From G963664935 sp963664935 (GTDB taxonomy: Bacteria > Pseudomonadota > Gammaproteobacteria > Methylococcales > G963664935): a DNA stretch of 64,000 nucleotides. Below the pieces are notes generated by a model. It saw only the letters and a list, made by a program, of their open reading frames with translations. It did no database searches and had not been told where the DNA came from. Each line of letters opens with the position of its first letter. Within the stretch, counting starts at the first letter, position 1. Below are positions 36,352-45,715 of this stretch, piece after piece. The stretch spans positions 744,001 through 808,000 of the forward strand of contig CAXXSE010000007.1 of NCBI GenBank assembly GCA_963664935.2, read 5' to 3'. The translations under genes and the position numbers were made by a program.

Positions 36352-36669
36352 ATGGGCAAAATCAAACAAGGCGACGAAATAGTGGTGCGAGTAGGTAAGG
36401 ATAGGGGTAAGAGAGGTAAAGTGTCGCGCATTGCAGCTAATGGGAAAGTGTTTGTTGACGGTATTAATGTAGCCAAAAAGAACCAAAAACCGAACCCAAA
36501 CCAAGGCGTATCCGGAGGAATTATAGAAAAGGAAATGCCGATTCATATTTCTAATTTAGGCATATATAACCCAGAAACCGGTAAACCCGATCGAATAGGC
36601 TCTCGCTTTCTGGAGGATGGGAAAAAAGTGCGCTTTTTCAAATCAACGCAAGAAATAGTTGATGTTTAA
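36352..36669 (+). CDS. rplX: 50S ribosomal protein L24
   Basis: 105 residues, KOW-domain assembly initiator. Seen: KQGDEIVVRVGKDRGKRGKV and the GGIIEKEMPIHISNL segment. Normal length for the family. Confidence 0.97.
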   Translation: MGKIKQGDEIVVRVGKDRGKRGKVSRIAANGKVFVDGINVAKKNQKPNPNQGVSGGIIEKEMPIHISNLGIYNPETGKPDRIGSRFLEDGKKVRFFKSTQEIVDV

Positions 36670-36686
36670 CGGAGGCTGAAAGGGGC

Positions 36687-37229
36687 ATGGTAAGATTAGA
36701 AGAACTGTATAATAATCAGATTAAAGCGGACCTTTTTAAAAAATTCGATTATAAGTCGGTTATGCAAATCCCTCGGGTTACAAAAATCACCCTTAACATG
36801 GGTTTGGGTGAGGCGGTGGTCGATAAAAAAATTCTTCAATCCGCCGTCGGCGATTTGTTGAGAATTTCGGGGCAAAAACCAGTGATTACCAAAGCCAGGA
36901 AATCGATCGCGGGTTTTAAGATTAGAGAAGAGATGCAAATCGGTTGTAAAGTGACGATTCGAAGAAAACGAATGTATGAATTCCTTGATCGATTGATAAG
37001 CATTGCTATCCCTCGTATTAGGGACTTTCGAGGGTTGAGCGCAAAATCGTTTGACGGGCGTGGAAATTATTCTTTGGGTGTCCGTGAGCAGATAATTTTT
37101 CCGGAAATAGATTACGATAAAGTTGATGCAATTCGCGGTATGGATATTACCATTACAACCAGTGCTCGAACAGACGAAGAGGGAAGCGCTTTGTTGAAGA
37201 TGTTTAAGTTACCAATTAAGAGTACCTAA
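36687..37229 (+). CDS. rplE: 50S ribosomal protein L5
   Basis: 180 residues. L5 binds 5S rRNA and the P-site tRNA loop. Seen: IPRVTKITLNMGLGEAVVDKK (in two parts) and FDGRGNYSLGVREQIIFPEI. Preceded by GGAGG 14 bases before the start. Confidence 0.98.
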   Translation: MVRLEELYNNQIKADLFKKFDYKSVMQIPRVTKITLNMGLGEAVVDKKILQSAVGDLLRISGQKPVITKARKSIAGFKIREEMQIGCKVTIRRKRMYEFLDRLISIAIPRIRDFRGLSAKSFDGRGNYSLGVREQIIFPEIDYDKVDAIRGMDITITTSARTDEEGSALLKMFKLPIKST

Positions 37230-37235
37230 AGGACG

Positions 37236-37541
37236 ATGGCAAAAAAATCGATAATTGCGCGGGAAAAAAAGCGCCAGCGAACCGTGGCTAGATTCGCGGA
37301 GAAACGAAAGAAACTTAAAGGCATCATAAAAGATCCGAATACGAATGCCGACGCTAAAATTGATGCGCAGTTTCAATTGCAGAAATGCCCGAGGGATGCA
37401 GCGCCCGTCCGGCTACGAAATCGGTGTAGCGAGACCGGGCGTCCAAACGGATTTTATAGAAAATTTGGTTTGGGGCGCAATAAGCTTCGAGAATTCGCTA
37501 TGCGAGGAGAAGTGCCCGGAGTGGTTAAGGCAAGTTGGTAG
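37236..37541 (+). CDS. rpsN: 30S ribosomal protein S14, zinc-free type
   Basis: 101 residues, the long form without a zinc ribbon, as in E. coli. Seen: KCPRDAAPVRLRNRCSETGR and the C-terminal GEVPGVVKASW. It starts 6 bp after rplE. Confidence 0.97.
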   Translation: MAKKSIIAREKKRQRTVARFAEKRKKLKGIIKDPNTNADAKIDAQFQLQKCPRDAAPVRLRNRCSETGRPNGFYRKFGLGRNKLREFAMRGEVPGVVKASW

Positions 37542-37589
37542 AAAGAACCCTATGAAGATTCGATACAAAGCTCTCTATGGAGATAAAAA

Positions 37590-37982
37590 ATGCTGACAGA
37601 TCCAATCGCGGACTTGCTTACCCGGGTTCGAAATGGACAAAGAGCCGAAAAAGTAAGCGTTTCAATGCCGTCTTCGAAACCAAAAGTGGCAATTTGTAAA
37701 GTTTTGAAAGAAGAAGGATATATTGAAAACTATACGACTACGGAGGTCGGGGAAAAAACGGAGCTGGTGATAGATTTAAAATACTATCATGGGCGTCCCG
37801 TTATTGATCAAATACAGAGAGTAAGCAAGCCCGGATTGAGGGTTTATAAATCTAAAGGTGAGTTACCGGCCGTGCTAGGTGGCTTGGGGATTGCCGTCGT
37901 CTCTACTTCTCAGGGCGTGATGACTGATAGGTCCGCTAGGAAGATTGGTCAAGGCGGGGAAGTCATTTGTTTGGTGTCTTGA
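37590..37982 (+). CDS. rpsH: 30S ribosomal protein S8
   Basis: 130 residues. S8 binds 16S rRNA helix 21 and in E. coli represses the spc operon at rplE. Seen: DPIADLLTRVRNGQ and the C-terminal GIAVVSTSQGVMTDRSARK. The start is supported by GGAG 10 bases upstream. Confidence 0.98.
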   Translation: MLTDPIADLLTRVRNGQRAEKVSVSMPSSKPKVAICKVLKEEGYIENYTTTEVGEKTELVIDLKYYHGRPVIDQIQRVSKPGLRVYKSKGELPAVLGGLGIAVVSTSQGVMTDRSARKIGQGGEVICLVS

Positions 37983-38001
37983 TTATGTGTAAAGGTGGAC
38001 C

Positions 38002-38535
38002 ATGTCTAGAATAGCGAATAACCCTATTACAATACCGCCTAATGTCGAGTTTAGCATTCTGGACAATAGAGTCTCCATTAAGGGGGGGAAAGGCGAGTTT
38101 AACTATTTAGTTCACAATGAAATTGAAGTAAAAGTCGATGACAAAATAGTACGCGTAAAACCACGCAAAAATAAAAAAAAAATAATCGTGATGGCTGGTA
38201 CAACAAGGGCTCTAATCAATAATATGGTCACAGGCGTGGATGTTGGATTTCAGAAGAAATTAACGCTGGTAGGGGTCGGGTACCGGGCTCAAGTTAAGAT
38301 TCCTGTATTGAATCTGACACTGGGTTTTTCCCACCCAATTGAATATCGAATACCGGATGGCATTGCAATAGAAACACCAAGCCAAACAGAAATTTTGGTA
38401 AATGGTAGCGATAAACAAAAAGTATCCCAGGTTGCCGCGGATATCAGAGCGTTTCGCCCACCGGAGCCGTACAAAGGAAAAGGTATACGGTATACAGATG
38501 AACATGTTGTCAGAAAAGAAGCTAAAAAGAAGTAG
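38002..38535 (+). CDS. rplF: 50S ribosomal protein L6
   Basis: 177 residues, two repeated alpha/beta domains near the sarcin-ricin loop. Seen: the second-domain start LTLVGVGYRAQ and the C-terminal EPYKGKGIRYTDEHVVRKE. Normal length. Confidence 0.97.
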   Translation: MSRIANNPITIPPNVEFSILDNRVSIKGGKGEFNYLVHNEIEVKVDDKIVRVKPRKNKKKIIVMAGTTRALINNMVTGVDVGFQKKLTLVGVGYRAQVKIPVLNLTLGFSHPIEYRIPDGIAIETPSQTEILVNGSDKQKVSQVAADIRAFRPPEPYKGKGIRYTDEHVVRKEAKKK

Positions 38536-38547
38536 GAGCTGTCTGAA

Positions 38548-38898
38548 ATGCAAAAAATGAAGCGCCTGAGAAGAGCAAAAAAAAGTAGGGCCAGAATTAA
38601 ATCGCTGGGGATTGATCGGCTTACGGTTTTTAGAACACCGAAACATGTGTATGCTCAGATCCTAACATCGGATGGATCGCGAGTCTTAGGAAGTGCATCG
38701 ACTTTACAGGACAAGATAGAGTCAAAGGCTAAATACCCCGGCGATGTTAAGTCCGCGGCGGCTGTTGGGACTAAGATCGCTGAAAAAGCGAATGAAGTTG
38801 GTATCACTAAAGTTGCGTTTGATCGGTCAGGATTCAAGTATCATGGCCGTATTAAGGCGTTGGCCGATGCGGCGCGGGAAGCTGGTTTAAAGTTTTAG
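38548..38898 (+). CDS. rplR: 50S ribosomal protein L18
   Basis: 116 residues. L18 is a 5S rRNA binder. Seen: RRAKKSRARIKSLGIDRLTV, VFRTPKHVYAQIL and FDRSGFKYHGRIKALADAAR. Twelve bases after rplF with AGGAGCTG. Confidence 0.97.
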   Translation: MQKMKRLRRAKKSRARIKSLGIDRLTVFRTPKHVYAQILTSDGSRVLGSASTLQDKIESKAKYPGDVKSAAAVGTKIAEKANEVGITKVAFDRSGFKYHGRIKALADAAREAGLKF

Positions 38899-38907
38899 GG
38901 GTAAGAA

Positions 38908-39414
38908 ATGGCTAATGGTACGAAACCTGGAAATTCGGATGGGTTACAAGAAAAACTTGTTGATGTAAGGCGAGTTGCGAAGGTTGTAAAAGGCGGTCGT
39001 CAATTTGGATTCACGGCTCTGACGGTTGTCGGTGATGGTGAAGGTAGAGTGGGATACGGTTTAAGTAAAGCGCGAGAAGTACCGATCGCAATCCAAAAAT
39101 CGATGGAAAAAGCAAGGACGAATTTGCGTCGTGTATCTCTCAAAGGCGACACGCTTCAATATCCGATTGTTTCAAATGTTGGTGCGGCGAAAGTCTACAT
39201 GCAGCCCGCTTCTGAAGGGACCGGAATCATTGCTGGTGGGGCAATGCGAGCGGTGTTCGAAGTTGTTGGGATTCACAATGTGTTGTCAAAATGTATTGGC
39301 ACGAATAATCCAATAAACGTTGTACGTGCGACAATAGAAGGTCTTGTAAATATGCCTGATGCGCAATACATCGCAGCGAAGCGCGGAAAGACCGTGGAAG
39401 AAATTACGGGGTAA
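38908..39414 (+). CDS. rpsE: 30S ribosomal protein S5
   Basis: 168 residues. S5 controls decoding fidelity and the mRNA entry site. Seen: VAKVVKGGRQFGFTALTVVG and KAREVPIAIQKSMEKAR; the glycine-rich loop AGGAMRAVFEVVGI is intact. Confidence 0.98.
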   Translation: MANGTKPGNSDGLQEKLVDVRRVAKVVKGGRQFGFTALTVVGDGEGRVGYGLSKAREVPIAIQKSMEKARTNLRRVSLKGDTLQYPIVSNVGAAKVYMQPASEGTGIIAGGAMRAVFEVVGIHNVLSKCIGTNNPINVVRATIEGLVNMPDAQYIAAKRGKTVEEITG

Positions 39415-39417
39415 AAA

Positions 39418-39603
39418 ATGGCTGCAAACAGGATTAGTATCACACTCATTCGGAGTAAAATCGGTCGGCTTGCATCCCATAAAGCCTGTCTTCAGGGTCT
39501 AGGGTTAAGAAAAATCCACCAGACAGTCGACATTGAGGATACACCTTCGAATCGTGGAATGATTAAGAAAATAAACTATATGCTGCGAGTCGAGGAAACG
39601 TAA
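39418..39603 (+). CDS. rpmD: 50S ribosomal protein L30
   Basis: 61 residues. Seen: ITLIRSKIGRLASHKACLQGL and LRKIHQTVDIEDTPSNRGMI. Small L30 lies between rpsE (3 bp) and rplO (2 bp), the conserved spc position. Confidence 0.96.
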   Translation: MAANRISITLIRSKIGRLASHKACLQGLGLRKIHQTVDIEDTPSNRGMIKKINYMLRVEET

Positions 39604-39605
39604 CC

Positions 39606-40040
39606 ATGTTTTTGAACACGTTAAAGCCAAGTGTAGTAAGCAAAAAAAAGGTTAAACGATTCGGGCGAGGCATCGGAAGCACGCTCGGTAAAACTTGTGG
39701 CCGTGGCCATAAGGGTCAAAAATCACGATCCGGTGGATTTCATAAAACGGGTTTTGAAGGGGGGCAAATGCCCTTGCAAAGGCGGTTGCCCAAAGTAGGT
39801 TTCGCTTCCAGGAGAAAAAAATTTACAGCGCACATCAATTTGTCGGAATTAAATAGGATTGATGCGGAAGTCGTTGACTTAGCTGTTTTGAAGGATCGTA
39901 ATTTAATCCGAAATAATATCCTTTGGGTCAAGATCTTTGATTCGGGGGTTTTAGATAAACCTATAAATTTAAAGGGAATCAAGGTTAGCAAGGGAGCAAA
40001 AAAACAAATTGAATCGCTTGGTGGGAAAATAGAAGCCTAA
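39606..40040 (+). CDS. rplO: 50S ribosomal protein L15
   Basis: 144 residues. Late assembly protein of the 50S subunit. Seen: GRGIGSTLGKTCGRGHKGQK and FEGGQMPLQRRLPKVGF, the glycine-rich N-terminal tail. secY begins at the next base. Confidence 0.97.
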   Translation: MFLNTLKPSVVSKKKVKRFGRGIGSTLGKTCGRGHKGQKSRSGGFHKTGFEGGQMPLQRRLPKVGFASRRKKFTAHINLSELNRIDAEVVDLAVLKDRNLIRNNILWVKIFDSGVLDKPINLKGIKVSKGAKKQIESLGGKIEA

Positions 40041-41390
40041 GTGAATACACCCAAGCCATTAATTAGTCCTAAAGCGGGTAAGTTTTCCGAGCTGCGCCAG
40101 CGTTTGTTGTTCGTCCTCGGGGCGTTTTTCGTATTTAGGCTCGGAGCACACATTCCCGTGCCGGGGATTGACCCAAACGCCCTTGCTCTTATGTTTGAGC
40201 AGCAGAGCGGCTCTATTTTTGACATGTTTAATATGTTCTCTGGTGGCGCCCTAAAGCGGCTTAGTATTTTTGCGCTTGGGATAATGCCTTATATATCCGC
40301 CTCAATCATCATGCAGTTGATGCGGTATGCGATACCAAAACTCGAACAACTACATAAAGAGGGTGAATCCGGTCGGCGTAAAATCACCCAATACACTCGT
40401 TACGCAACGGTTGTGCTTGCTTCATTCCAGGCAACTGGGGTGGCCATCGCACTGCAAACCCAAACCGCGGGCGGGTTGCCGGTTGTGATTAATCCTGGAT
40501 TCCATTTTGTTTTGATTACCGCCGTTACGCTGGTTTCGGGCACATTATTCCTGATGTGGTTAGGCGAACAGGTCACCGAACGCGGCATTGGAAATGGAAT
40601 TTCCATGATCATATTCGCGGGCATAGTAGCCGGTCTACCGTCAGCAATCGGTGGAACTTTAGAATTAGCACGGACTGGGGAATTGGGTTCATTCACTATT
40701 CTGGTTTTGTTTTTCCTTGCCGTTGCCGTTACAGCCTTCGTGATTTTTGTTGAACGTGGGCAGCGGAGAATCGTCATAAACTATGCCAAACGGCAACAAG
40801 GGCGCAAGATGTACGGCGGGCAAACGAGTTTCTTGCCGTTAAAACTGAATATGGCGGGGGTTATCCCGCCAATTTTTGCTTCGAGCATTATATTATTTCC
40901 CGCGACTATCGCTGGCTGGTTCGGCAATGCAGAGGGGTTTGCTTGGTTGCAGGACGTTGCGACAACATTGTCGCCCGGTCAGCCCATATACGTAATGTTT
41001 TATGCGAGCGCAATTGTTTTCTTTTGTTTCTTTTACACGGCATTAGTATTTAATGCAAAAGAAACAGCCGATAACCTTAAGAAATCCGGTGCGTTCGTCC
41101 CGGGGATTCGCCCTGGACAGCAAACCGCTAATTTCGTGGATAGCGTACTCACGAAATTGACGCTTGCGGGTGCTATTTATATCACGGCAGTCTGTTTGTT
41201 GCCGGAGTTCTTAATACTTTATTGGAATGTCCCTTTTTATTTTGGCGGCACGTCGCTTCTGATCATAGTGGTTGTGGTGATGGACTTTATCTCTCAGGTG
41301 CAGTCCCATATGATGACCCAACAGTATGAGGGGTTGATGAAAAAAGCAAATCTCAAAACCAAGTCGGCAAATACGGGAATGATTAGGTAA
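40041..41390 (+). CDS. secY: Protein translocase subunit SecY
   Basis: 449 residues from GTG, directly after the rplO stop. SecY is the ten-helix channel of the Sec translocon. Seen: RLGAHIPVPGID at the first periplasmic turn and GIMPYISASIIMQLM. The cytoplasmic loops carrying ERGQRRIVINYAKRQQGRK and GIRPGQQTANF are intact. It pairs with SecE encoded at 12854. Confidence 0.98.
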   Translation: MNTPKPLISPKAGKFSELRQRLLFVLGAFFVFRLGAHIPVPGIDPNALALMFEQQSGSIFDMFNMFSGGALKRLSIFALGIMPYISASIIMQLMRYAIPKLEQLHKEGESGRRKITQYTRYATVVLASFQATGVAIALQTQTAGGLPVVINPGFHFVLITAVTLVSGTLFLMWLGEQVTERGIGNGISMIIFAGIVAGLPSAIGGTLELARTGELGSFTILVLFFLAVAVTAFVIFVERGQRRIVINYAKRQQGRKMYGGQTSFLPLKLNMAGVIPPIFASSIILFPATIAGWFGNAEGFAWLQDVATTLSPGQPIYVMFYASAIVFFCFFYTALVFNAKETADNLKKSGAFVPGIRPGQQTANFVDSVLTKLTLAGAIYITAVCLLPEFLILYWNVPFYFGGTSLLIIVVVVMDFISQVQSHMMTQQYEGLMKKANLKTKSANTGMIR

Positions 41391-41410
41391 TCTTAGTTAG
41401 GTAATAGGAA

Positions 41411-41524
41411 ATGAAAGTAAGAGCATCGGTAAAAAAAATTTGTCGGCACTGTAAGATCGTCAAGAGGAAAGGAGTAATCCGAGTGCTATGCAAAGATGGA
41501 AGACATAAACAAAGGCAAGGTTAG
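41411..41524 (+). CDS. rpmJ: 50S ribosomal protein L36, zinc type
   Basis: 37 residues, starting MKVRASVKKICRHCK and ending CKDGRHKQRQG. Four zinc ligands C11, C14, C27 and H32 are present, so this is the zinc-containing (C+) form. It lies between secY (20 bp) and rpsM (73 bp), the standard spc-alpha junction. Confidence 0.96.
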   Translation: MKVRASVKKICRHCKIVKRKGVIRVLCKDGRHKQRQG

Positions 41525-41597
41525 AACACAATTAATTACTATTGTGCAATCGTTTCAAGTCCAAAGTTGCACGAATTACGATGTGGAGAAAAATTGA

Positions 41598-41954
41598 ATG
41601 GCGCGTATTGCGGGAATCAATATACCCGAAAATAAACATATAGAGATTTCGCTTACCTCAATTTATGGGGTCGGTCGTCCGACGGCGCGAGAATTGTGCC
41701 GTGTTGTCGAGTTAGATCCAAGCAAGAAGGTGAAAGATATTTCAGAAGACGACGTCGATCGGTTGCGAGTCGAAATAGCTAAATTGTCGGTGGAAGGGGA
41801 TTTACGGCGTGAAGTCTCGATAAACATTAAAAGATTGATGGATTTAGGATGCAATCGAGGGATTAGGCATCGGCGCGGTCTGCCGGTGAGGGGACAAAGG
41901 ACGCGAACCAATGCGCGCACAAGAAAAGGTCCCAGGCGTCCGATTAAACGATAA
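41598..41954 (+). CDS. rpsM: 30S ribosomal protein S13
   Basis: 118 residues. S13 bridges the 30S head to the 50S subunit. Seen: ARIAGINIPENKHIEISLTS, RRGLPVRGQRTRTNART and the basic C-terminal tail. First gene of the alpha operon. Confidence 0.98.
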   Translation: MARIAGINIPENKHIEISLTSIYGVGRPTARELCRVVELDPSKKVKDISEDDVDRLRVEIAKLSVEGDLRREVSINIKRLMDLGCNRGIRHRRGLPVRGQRTRTNARTRKGPRRPIKR

Positions 41955-41982
41955 AAGATTAGTAAATTCGAGGTAAAACAAT

Positions 41983-42369
41983 ATGGCGACAGCGGTACGT
42001 TCAAGGAAACGTATAAAAAAGGAGATCTCAGATGGAATTGTGCATATTCATGCTTCTTTTAACAATACCATCATTACAATCACTGATCGTAAAGGGAATA
42101 CGATAGCTTGGGCAACGGCAGGTGGATCCGGGTTTAGAGGATCAAGGAAGAGTACTCCTTTCGCGGCGCAAGTTGCCGCGGAGAAGGCTGGGATTACAGC
42201 CAAGGAATGTGGAATGGTAAATCTCGACGTCCGTATAAAAGGGCCAGGACCCGGACGAGAATCGGCGGTACGCTCGCTTAACAATCTTGGTTTTAAAATT
42301 AATAATATTACTGACGTGACGCCAATACCACATAATGGCTGTCGTCCACCCAAAAAACGCAGGGTCTAA
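41983..42369 (+). CDS. rpsK: 30S ribosomal protein S11
   Basis: 128 residues, platform protein near the 3' end of 16S rRNA. Seen: GIVHIHASFNNTIITITDRKG (in two parts), KSTPFAAQVAAE and the C-terminal PHNGCRPPKKRRV. Confidence 0.98.
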   Translation: MATAVRSRKRIKKEISDGIVHIHASFNNTIITITDRKGNTIAWATAGGSGFRGSRKSTPFAAQVAAEKAGITAKECGMVNLDVRIKGPGPGRESAVRSLNNLGFKINNITDVTPIPHNGCRPPKKRRV

Positions 42370-42389
42370 ATCACAGAGGATTTTATAAT

Positions 42390-43010
42390 ATGGGAAGATA
42401 CCTTGGTCCAACATGTCGGTTAAGCCGTCGCGAAGGAACAGATTTATTTCTGAAAAGTAGGGGGAAAACCTTAGATGGCAAATGTAAATTAGATCAACCG
42501 CCGGGACAGCATGGGCAAAAACGCGCGCGATCGTCGGATTACGCGTTACAGCTTAGGGAAAAACAAAAACTTAGGCGATTGTATGGTGTACTGGAGAAAC
42601 AGTTCAGAAATTATTTTAAAAAGGCCGCCAAGGAAAAAGGATCGACGGGAGAAAACCTCCTCTCATTACTTGAAGGCAGGTTAGACAATGTGGTCTATCG
42701 AATGGGTTTTGCAAGTACTAGGGCTGAAGCCCGCCAATTAGTCGGCCACAAAGCGATTATCGTGAACGATAAACCCGTCAACATTCCATCGTATCGGGTT
42801 GCTAGTGGAGATACTGTCTCTATTAGGGAAAAAGCTAAAACGCAGCAACGTATTCAGGATGCTTTGACAATTTCTGAGCAATATGGATTTCCGGATTGGG
42901 TCGAGGTTAATCGGAACGAAATGTTTGGGGTGTTTAGAGAATTTCCAGATCGATCGGAACTATCGTCTGAAATCAATGAGCAGCTCGTCGTAGAGCTCTA
43001 TTCGAAATAA
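42390..43010 (+). CDS. rpsD: 30S ribosomal protein S4
   Basis: 206 residues. S4 initiates 30S assembly and in E. coli represses the alpha operon. Seen: GRYLGPTCRLSRREGTDLF, an S4 RNA-binding domain (RLDNVVYRMGFASTRAEARQ, later VNDKPVNIPSYRV). It lacks the zinc-binding cysteine cluster. Confidence 0.98.
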   Translation: MGRYLGPTCRLSRREGTDLFLKSRGKTLDGKCKLDQPPGQHGQKRARSSDYALQLREKQKLRRLYGVLEKQFRNYFKKAAKEKGSTGENLLSLLEGRLDNVVYRMGFASTRAEARQLVGHKAIIVNDKPVNIPSYRVASGDTVSIREKAKTQQRIQDALTISEQYGFPDWVEVNRNEMFGVFREFPDRSELSSEINEQLVVELYSK

Positions 43011-43039
43011 TCGGTTTTTATCCCCTCTGAGGTAATTCA

Positions 43040-44053
43040 ATGGAAAGTGCTTTTTCAGGCCTTTTAAAATCCAGAGTTTCGACTCTTAAATTTGCATCGC
43101 CGACCAGTGCGAAGATCGTAATAGAACCCTTGGAACGAGGGTTCGGTCATACTTTGGGAAATGCGTTAAGGCGAGTTTTATTGTCTTCTATCCCAGGATT
43201 TGCCGTTACGGAAATTAAAATTAACAGTGTACTTCACGAATATGCGGCAATAGAGGGGGTTCAAGAAGACGTAGTTGATATTATGCTTAATATGAAGTCC
43301 CTTGCTGTAACGTTGCACGCCAATGAGGACGCCCTGTTAAAACTAGACAAACGAGGGCCTGGTGTAGTCACGGCCGGAGATCTTGAAGTTTCGCACGATG
43401 TCTATATAAAAAATCCGGATCTCGTCATAGCAAATCTCGGGGATTCGGGTCACCTCGATATGACCATAAAAGTAGAAAAAGGCCGCGGATATCGACCTGC
43501 TATCACGGATCCAAGCGATGAAGAGGATAAGCCCATAGGCGTTTTGCGGATGGATGCCAGTTTTAGTCCAATTAGCAGAGTCACATACTCCGTCGAACCG
43601 GCGCGTGTGGATCAAAGAACGGATCTGGACAAACTCATCATTGAGTTGGATAGCGATGGAACCGTCGATCCTGAAGAATGCGTACGGTATGCTGGAAGAC
43701 TCCTTCATGAGCACCTTTCCATCTTCGTGGATCTTCAAGATGTCGAAGAAACGGTTCAGGAAGAAGAAACAGCTGAATTTGACCCGATTCTATTACGTCC
43801 AGTTGACGATCTTGAACTCACCGTAAGGTCCGCTAATTGCCTAAAGGCGGAGAATATTTTTTATATTGGCGATTTGATACAACGAACGGAAGTGGAGTTA
43901 TTGAAAACGCCGAATTTAGGGAAAAAATCCTTAACGGAAATTAAGGATGTCTTGGCCTCAAGAGTTTTGTCCTTGGGTATGCGGCTCGAAAATTGGCCGC
44001 CCGAAAGCCTAAACGATGCAATCCAAACAAAAGCTGAAACTTTACAAAGGTAA
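43040..44053 (+). CDS. rpoA: DNA-directed RNA polymerase subunit alpha
   Basis: 337 residues, slightly longer than the 329 of E. coli. Seen: N-terminal assembly domain (RGFGHTLGNALRRVLLSSIPG, read in two parts) and C-terminal domain with RSANCLKAENIFYIGDLIQR and LGKKSLTEIKDVL, the surface that contacts UP elements and activators such as CysB. It lies between rpsD and rplQ. Confidence 0.98.
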   Translation: MESAFSGLLKSRVSTLKFASPTSAKIVIEPLERGFGHTLGNALRRVLLSSIPGFAVTEIKINSVLHEYAAIEGVQEDVVDIMLNMKSLAVTLHANEDALLKLDKRGPGVVTAGDLEVSHDVYIKNPDLVIANLGDSGHLDMTIKVEKGRGYRPAITDPSDEEDKPIGVLRMDASFSPISRVTYSVEPARVDQRTDLDKLIIELDSDGTVDPEECVRYAGRLLHEHLSIFVDLQDVEETVQEEETAEFDPILLRPVDDLELTVRSANCLKAENIFYIGDLIQRTEVELLKTPNLGKKSLTEIKDVLASRVLSLGMRLENWPPESLNDAIQTKAETLQR

Positions 44054-44058
44054 CGATA

Positions 44059-44439
44059 ATGCGGCACCGTAAATCGGGTAGAAAACTTAATAGGAACAGT
44101 AGCCACCGAAAGGCCCTTTTTAGCAATATGGCTGTTGCGTTATTTCGACATGAATTAATTAAGACAACGCTTCCTAAGGCAAAGGAACTTCGGGGATTCG
44201 CGGAACGGTTGATCACCCTGGCAAAAAATGATTCCGTGGCAAAAAGGCGTTTGGCGTTCGCTAGATTGAGGGATAGGTTGATCGTATCAAAATTGTTCGA
44301 TGAATTGGGGCCGCGCTACAACGAGCGACCAGGGGGCTATACTCGAATTTTAAAATGCGGATATAGATCGGGCGACGCAGCAGCAATGGCTTTTGTTGAA
44401 TTAGTGGATCGTTCACAAAGTGAAGATGCGGAAGAATAA
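44059..44439 (+). CDS. rplQ: 50S ribosomal protein L17
   Basis: 126 residues. Seen: MRHRKSGRKLNRNSSHRKAL and the LITLAKNDSVAKRRLAFARL region. It is the last gene of the 18-kb ribosomal run and is convergent with fdxA; the 46-bp gap shows no strong terminator hairpin. Confidence 0.97.
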   Translation: MRHRKSGRKLNRNSSHRKALFSNMAVALFRHELIKTTLPKAKELRGFAERLITLAKNDSVAKRRLAFARLRDRLIVSKLFDELGPRYNERPGGYTRILKCGYRSGDAAAMAFVELVDRSQSEDAEE

Positions 44440-44485
44440 AACTAAGCGTCCACGTACTCAGGATAACAGTCCGGGCAAACCGTCG

Positions 44486-44809
44486 TTATCGCTCTAAGAG
44501 ATTTAATTTTCCTTTCTTAGCATTCCATTGATCCGCGTCGTCAGGCGGTTGTTTGACTTCGGTGATGATCGGCCATTCGAGGGCAAGTTCCGCATTTAAG
44601 CTAATAAAAATTTCCAGCTCCTCGGGAAGGTCATCTTCGGAAAATATCGCTTCGGCGGGACATTCGGGCTCGCAAAGTGTGCAATCAATGCATTCGACGG
44701 GATCGATGACCAACATATTCGCTCCTTCGTGAAAGCAGTCGACCGGACAGACGTCCACGCAATCGGTGAATTTGCATTTTATGCAATTTTCGACCACCAC
44801 AAATGTCAT
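44486..44809 (-). CDS. fdxA: 7Fe-8S ferredoxin (FdxA type)
   Basis: 107 residues from ATG 44809 (MTFVVVENC); an upstream TTG would add three residues. Seen: the first cluster cysteines in NCIKCKFTDCVDVCPVDCF and the second set in ECIDCTLCEPECPAEAIF. Together they fit one [3Fe-4S] and one [4Fe-4S] cluster. The C-terminal KGKLNLLER tail is typical of the Azotobacter-type FdxA family. A small cytoplasmic electron carrier; the partner is unknown. Confidence 0.94.
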   Translation of the reverse strand: MTFVVVENCIKCKFTDCVDVCPVDCFHEGANMLVIDPVECIDCTLCEPECPAEAIFSEDDLPEELEIFISLNAELALEWPIITEVKQPPDDADQWNAKKGKLNLLER

Positions 44810-44880
44810 CTTGTGCAAACCATTAACCCAAAAATATATCTAATTATATTATTTCCCGCGTGCTAAAAAAGCGCTAGTGG

Positions 44881-45669
44881 TTAAAAAGCTAATCTTAGGC
44901 CCAAAACGAACAAAACCGAGGCAACTACTGGCCTTAGTAAAGAATCCGGCATGGTTTTACCGATATGACTTCCCAAATATATAGCGGGAAGACCGCCCAC
45001 GAGCAATCCGCCCAGTAACTGAAAGTCGACGGAGCCTAATTGGATATGACCGAACCCGGCAATCGCGGTTAACGGTACGGCATGGGCGATATCCGTGCCG
45101 ACGATAGATGTTGAGCGTTTCGATGGGTATAATAGGAATAGGATCGCCGCGCCAATAGCTCCCGCGCCAACCGACGAAACGGTCACAACGAATCCCAATA
45201 AAATACCACACAAGACGGTCAGATAGGTTCTGATGCGGTGCCGTTGCTTAGTATTGCCGTTAGAAAATTTTACGGCGCCGTGCATGTAGCTAAGCAACCG
45301 ATCTTTCATGATTACTACCAACGAAGTACCAATTAGCATGATACTTAGGGTCAACGTCATTATCCTTTCGTAATCAAGGTTCATCAATGTTAGCCATTTT
45401 AGCCCGAAAATCGTAAGAATTGATGTAGGAACGCTGCCGGATGCGAGCAGTCCGACAATTTTCCAATCTATAGTTCCATTGCGATTGTGGAAAAAAACGC
45501 CGCCGCATTTGGTAATTGCCGCGTAAAGCAAATCGGTTCCAACCGCAATAGCCGGGTTGATCCCGAAACCGAGAACCAGAATAGGAGTCATGAGGGATCC
45601 GCCTCCAACACCGGTCAGGCCAATGACAAAGCCCACGACAGCACCGGTTAGAACATATAGGAGATCCAT
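44881..45669 (-). CDS. TSUP-family (TauE/SafE) membrane permease
   Basis: 262 residues with about eight hydrophobic segments. Seen: the N-terminal GAVVGFVIGLTGVGGGSLMTPIL and a second related glycine-rich repeat (GFVVTVSSVGAGAIGAAIL), the duplicated half-motif of TSUP transporters. Family members move sulfite, sulfate, sulfonates or related anions. It is divergent from cysB across a 104-bp spacer with a 20-bp direct repeat, so a role in sulfur uptake or export under CysB control is inferred. Confidence 0.85.
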   Translation of the reverse strand: MDLLYVLTGAVVGFVIGLTGVGGGSLMTPILVLGFGINPAIAVGTDLLYAAITKCGGVFFHNRNGTIDWKIVGLLASGSVPTSILTIFGLKWLTLMNLDYERIMTLTLSIMLIGTSLVVIMKDRLLSYMHGAVKFSNGNTKQRHRIRTYLTVLCGILLGFVVTVSSVGAGAIGAAILFLLYPSKRSTSIVGTDIAHAVPLTAIAGFGHIQLGSVDFQLLGGLLVGGLPAIYLGSHIGKTMPDSLLRPVVASVLFVLGLRLAF

Positions 45670-45715
45670 TGTATGACTTGGTAGCGGAAAAGCGTTGAAA
45701 TGTACCGTTTAATCC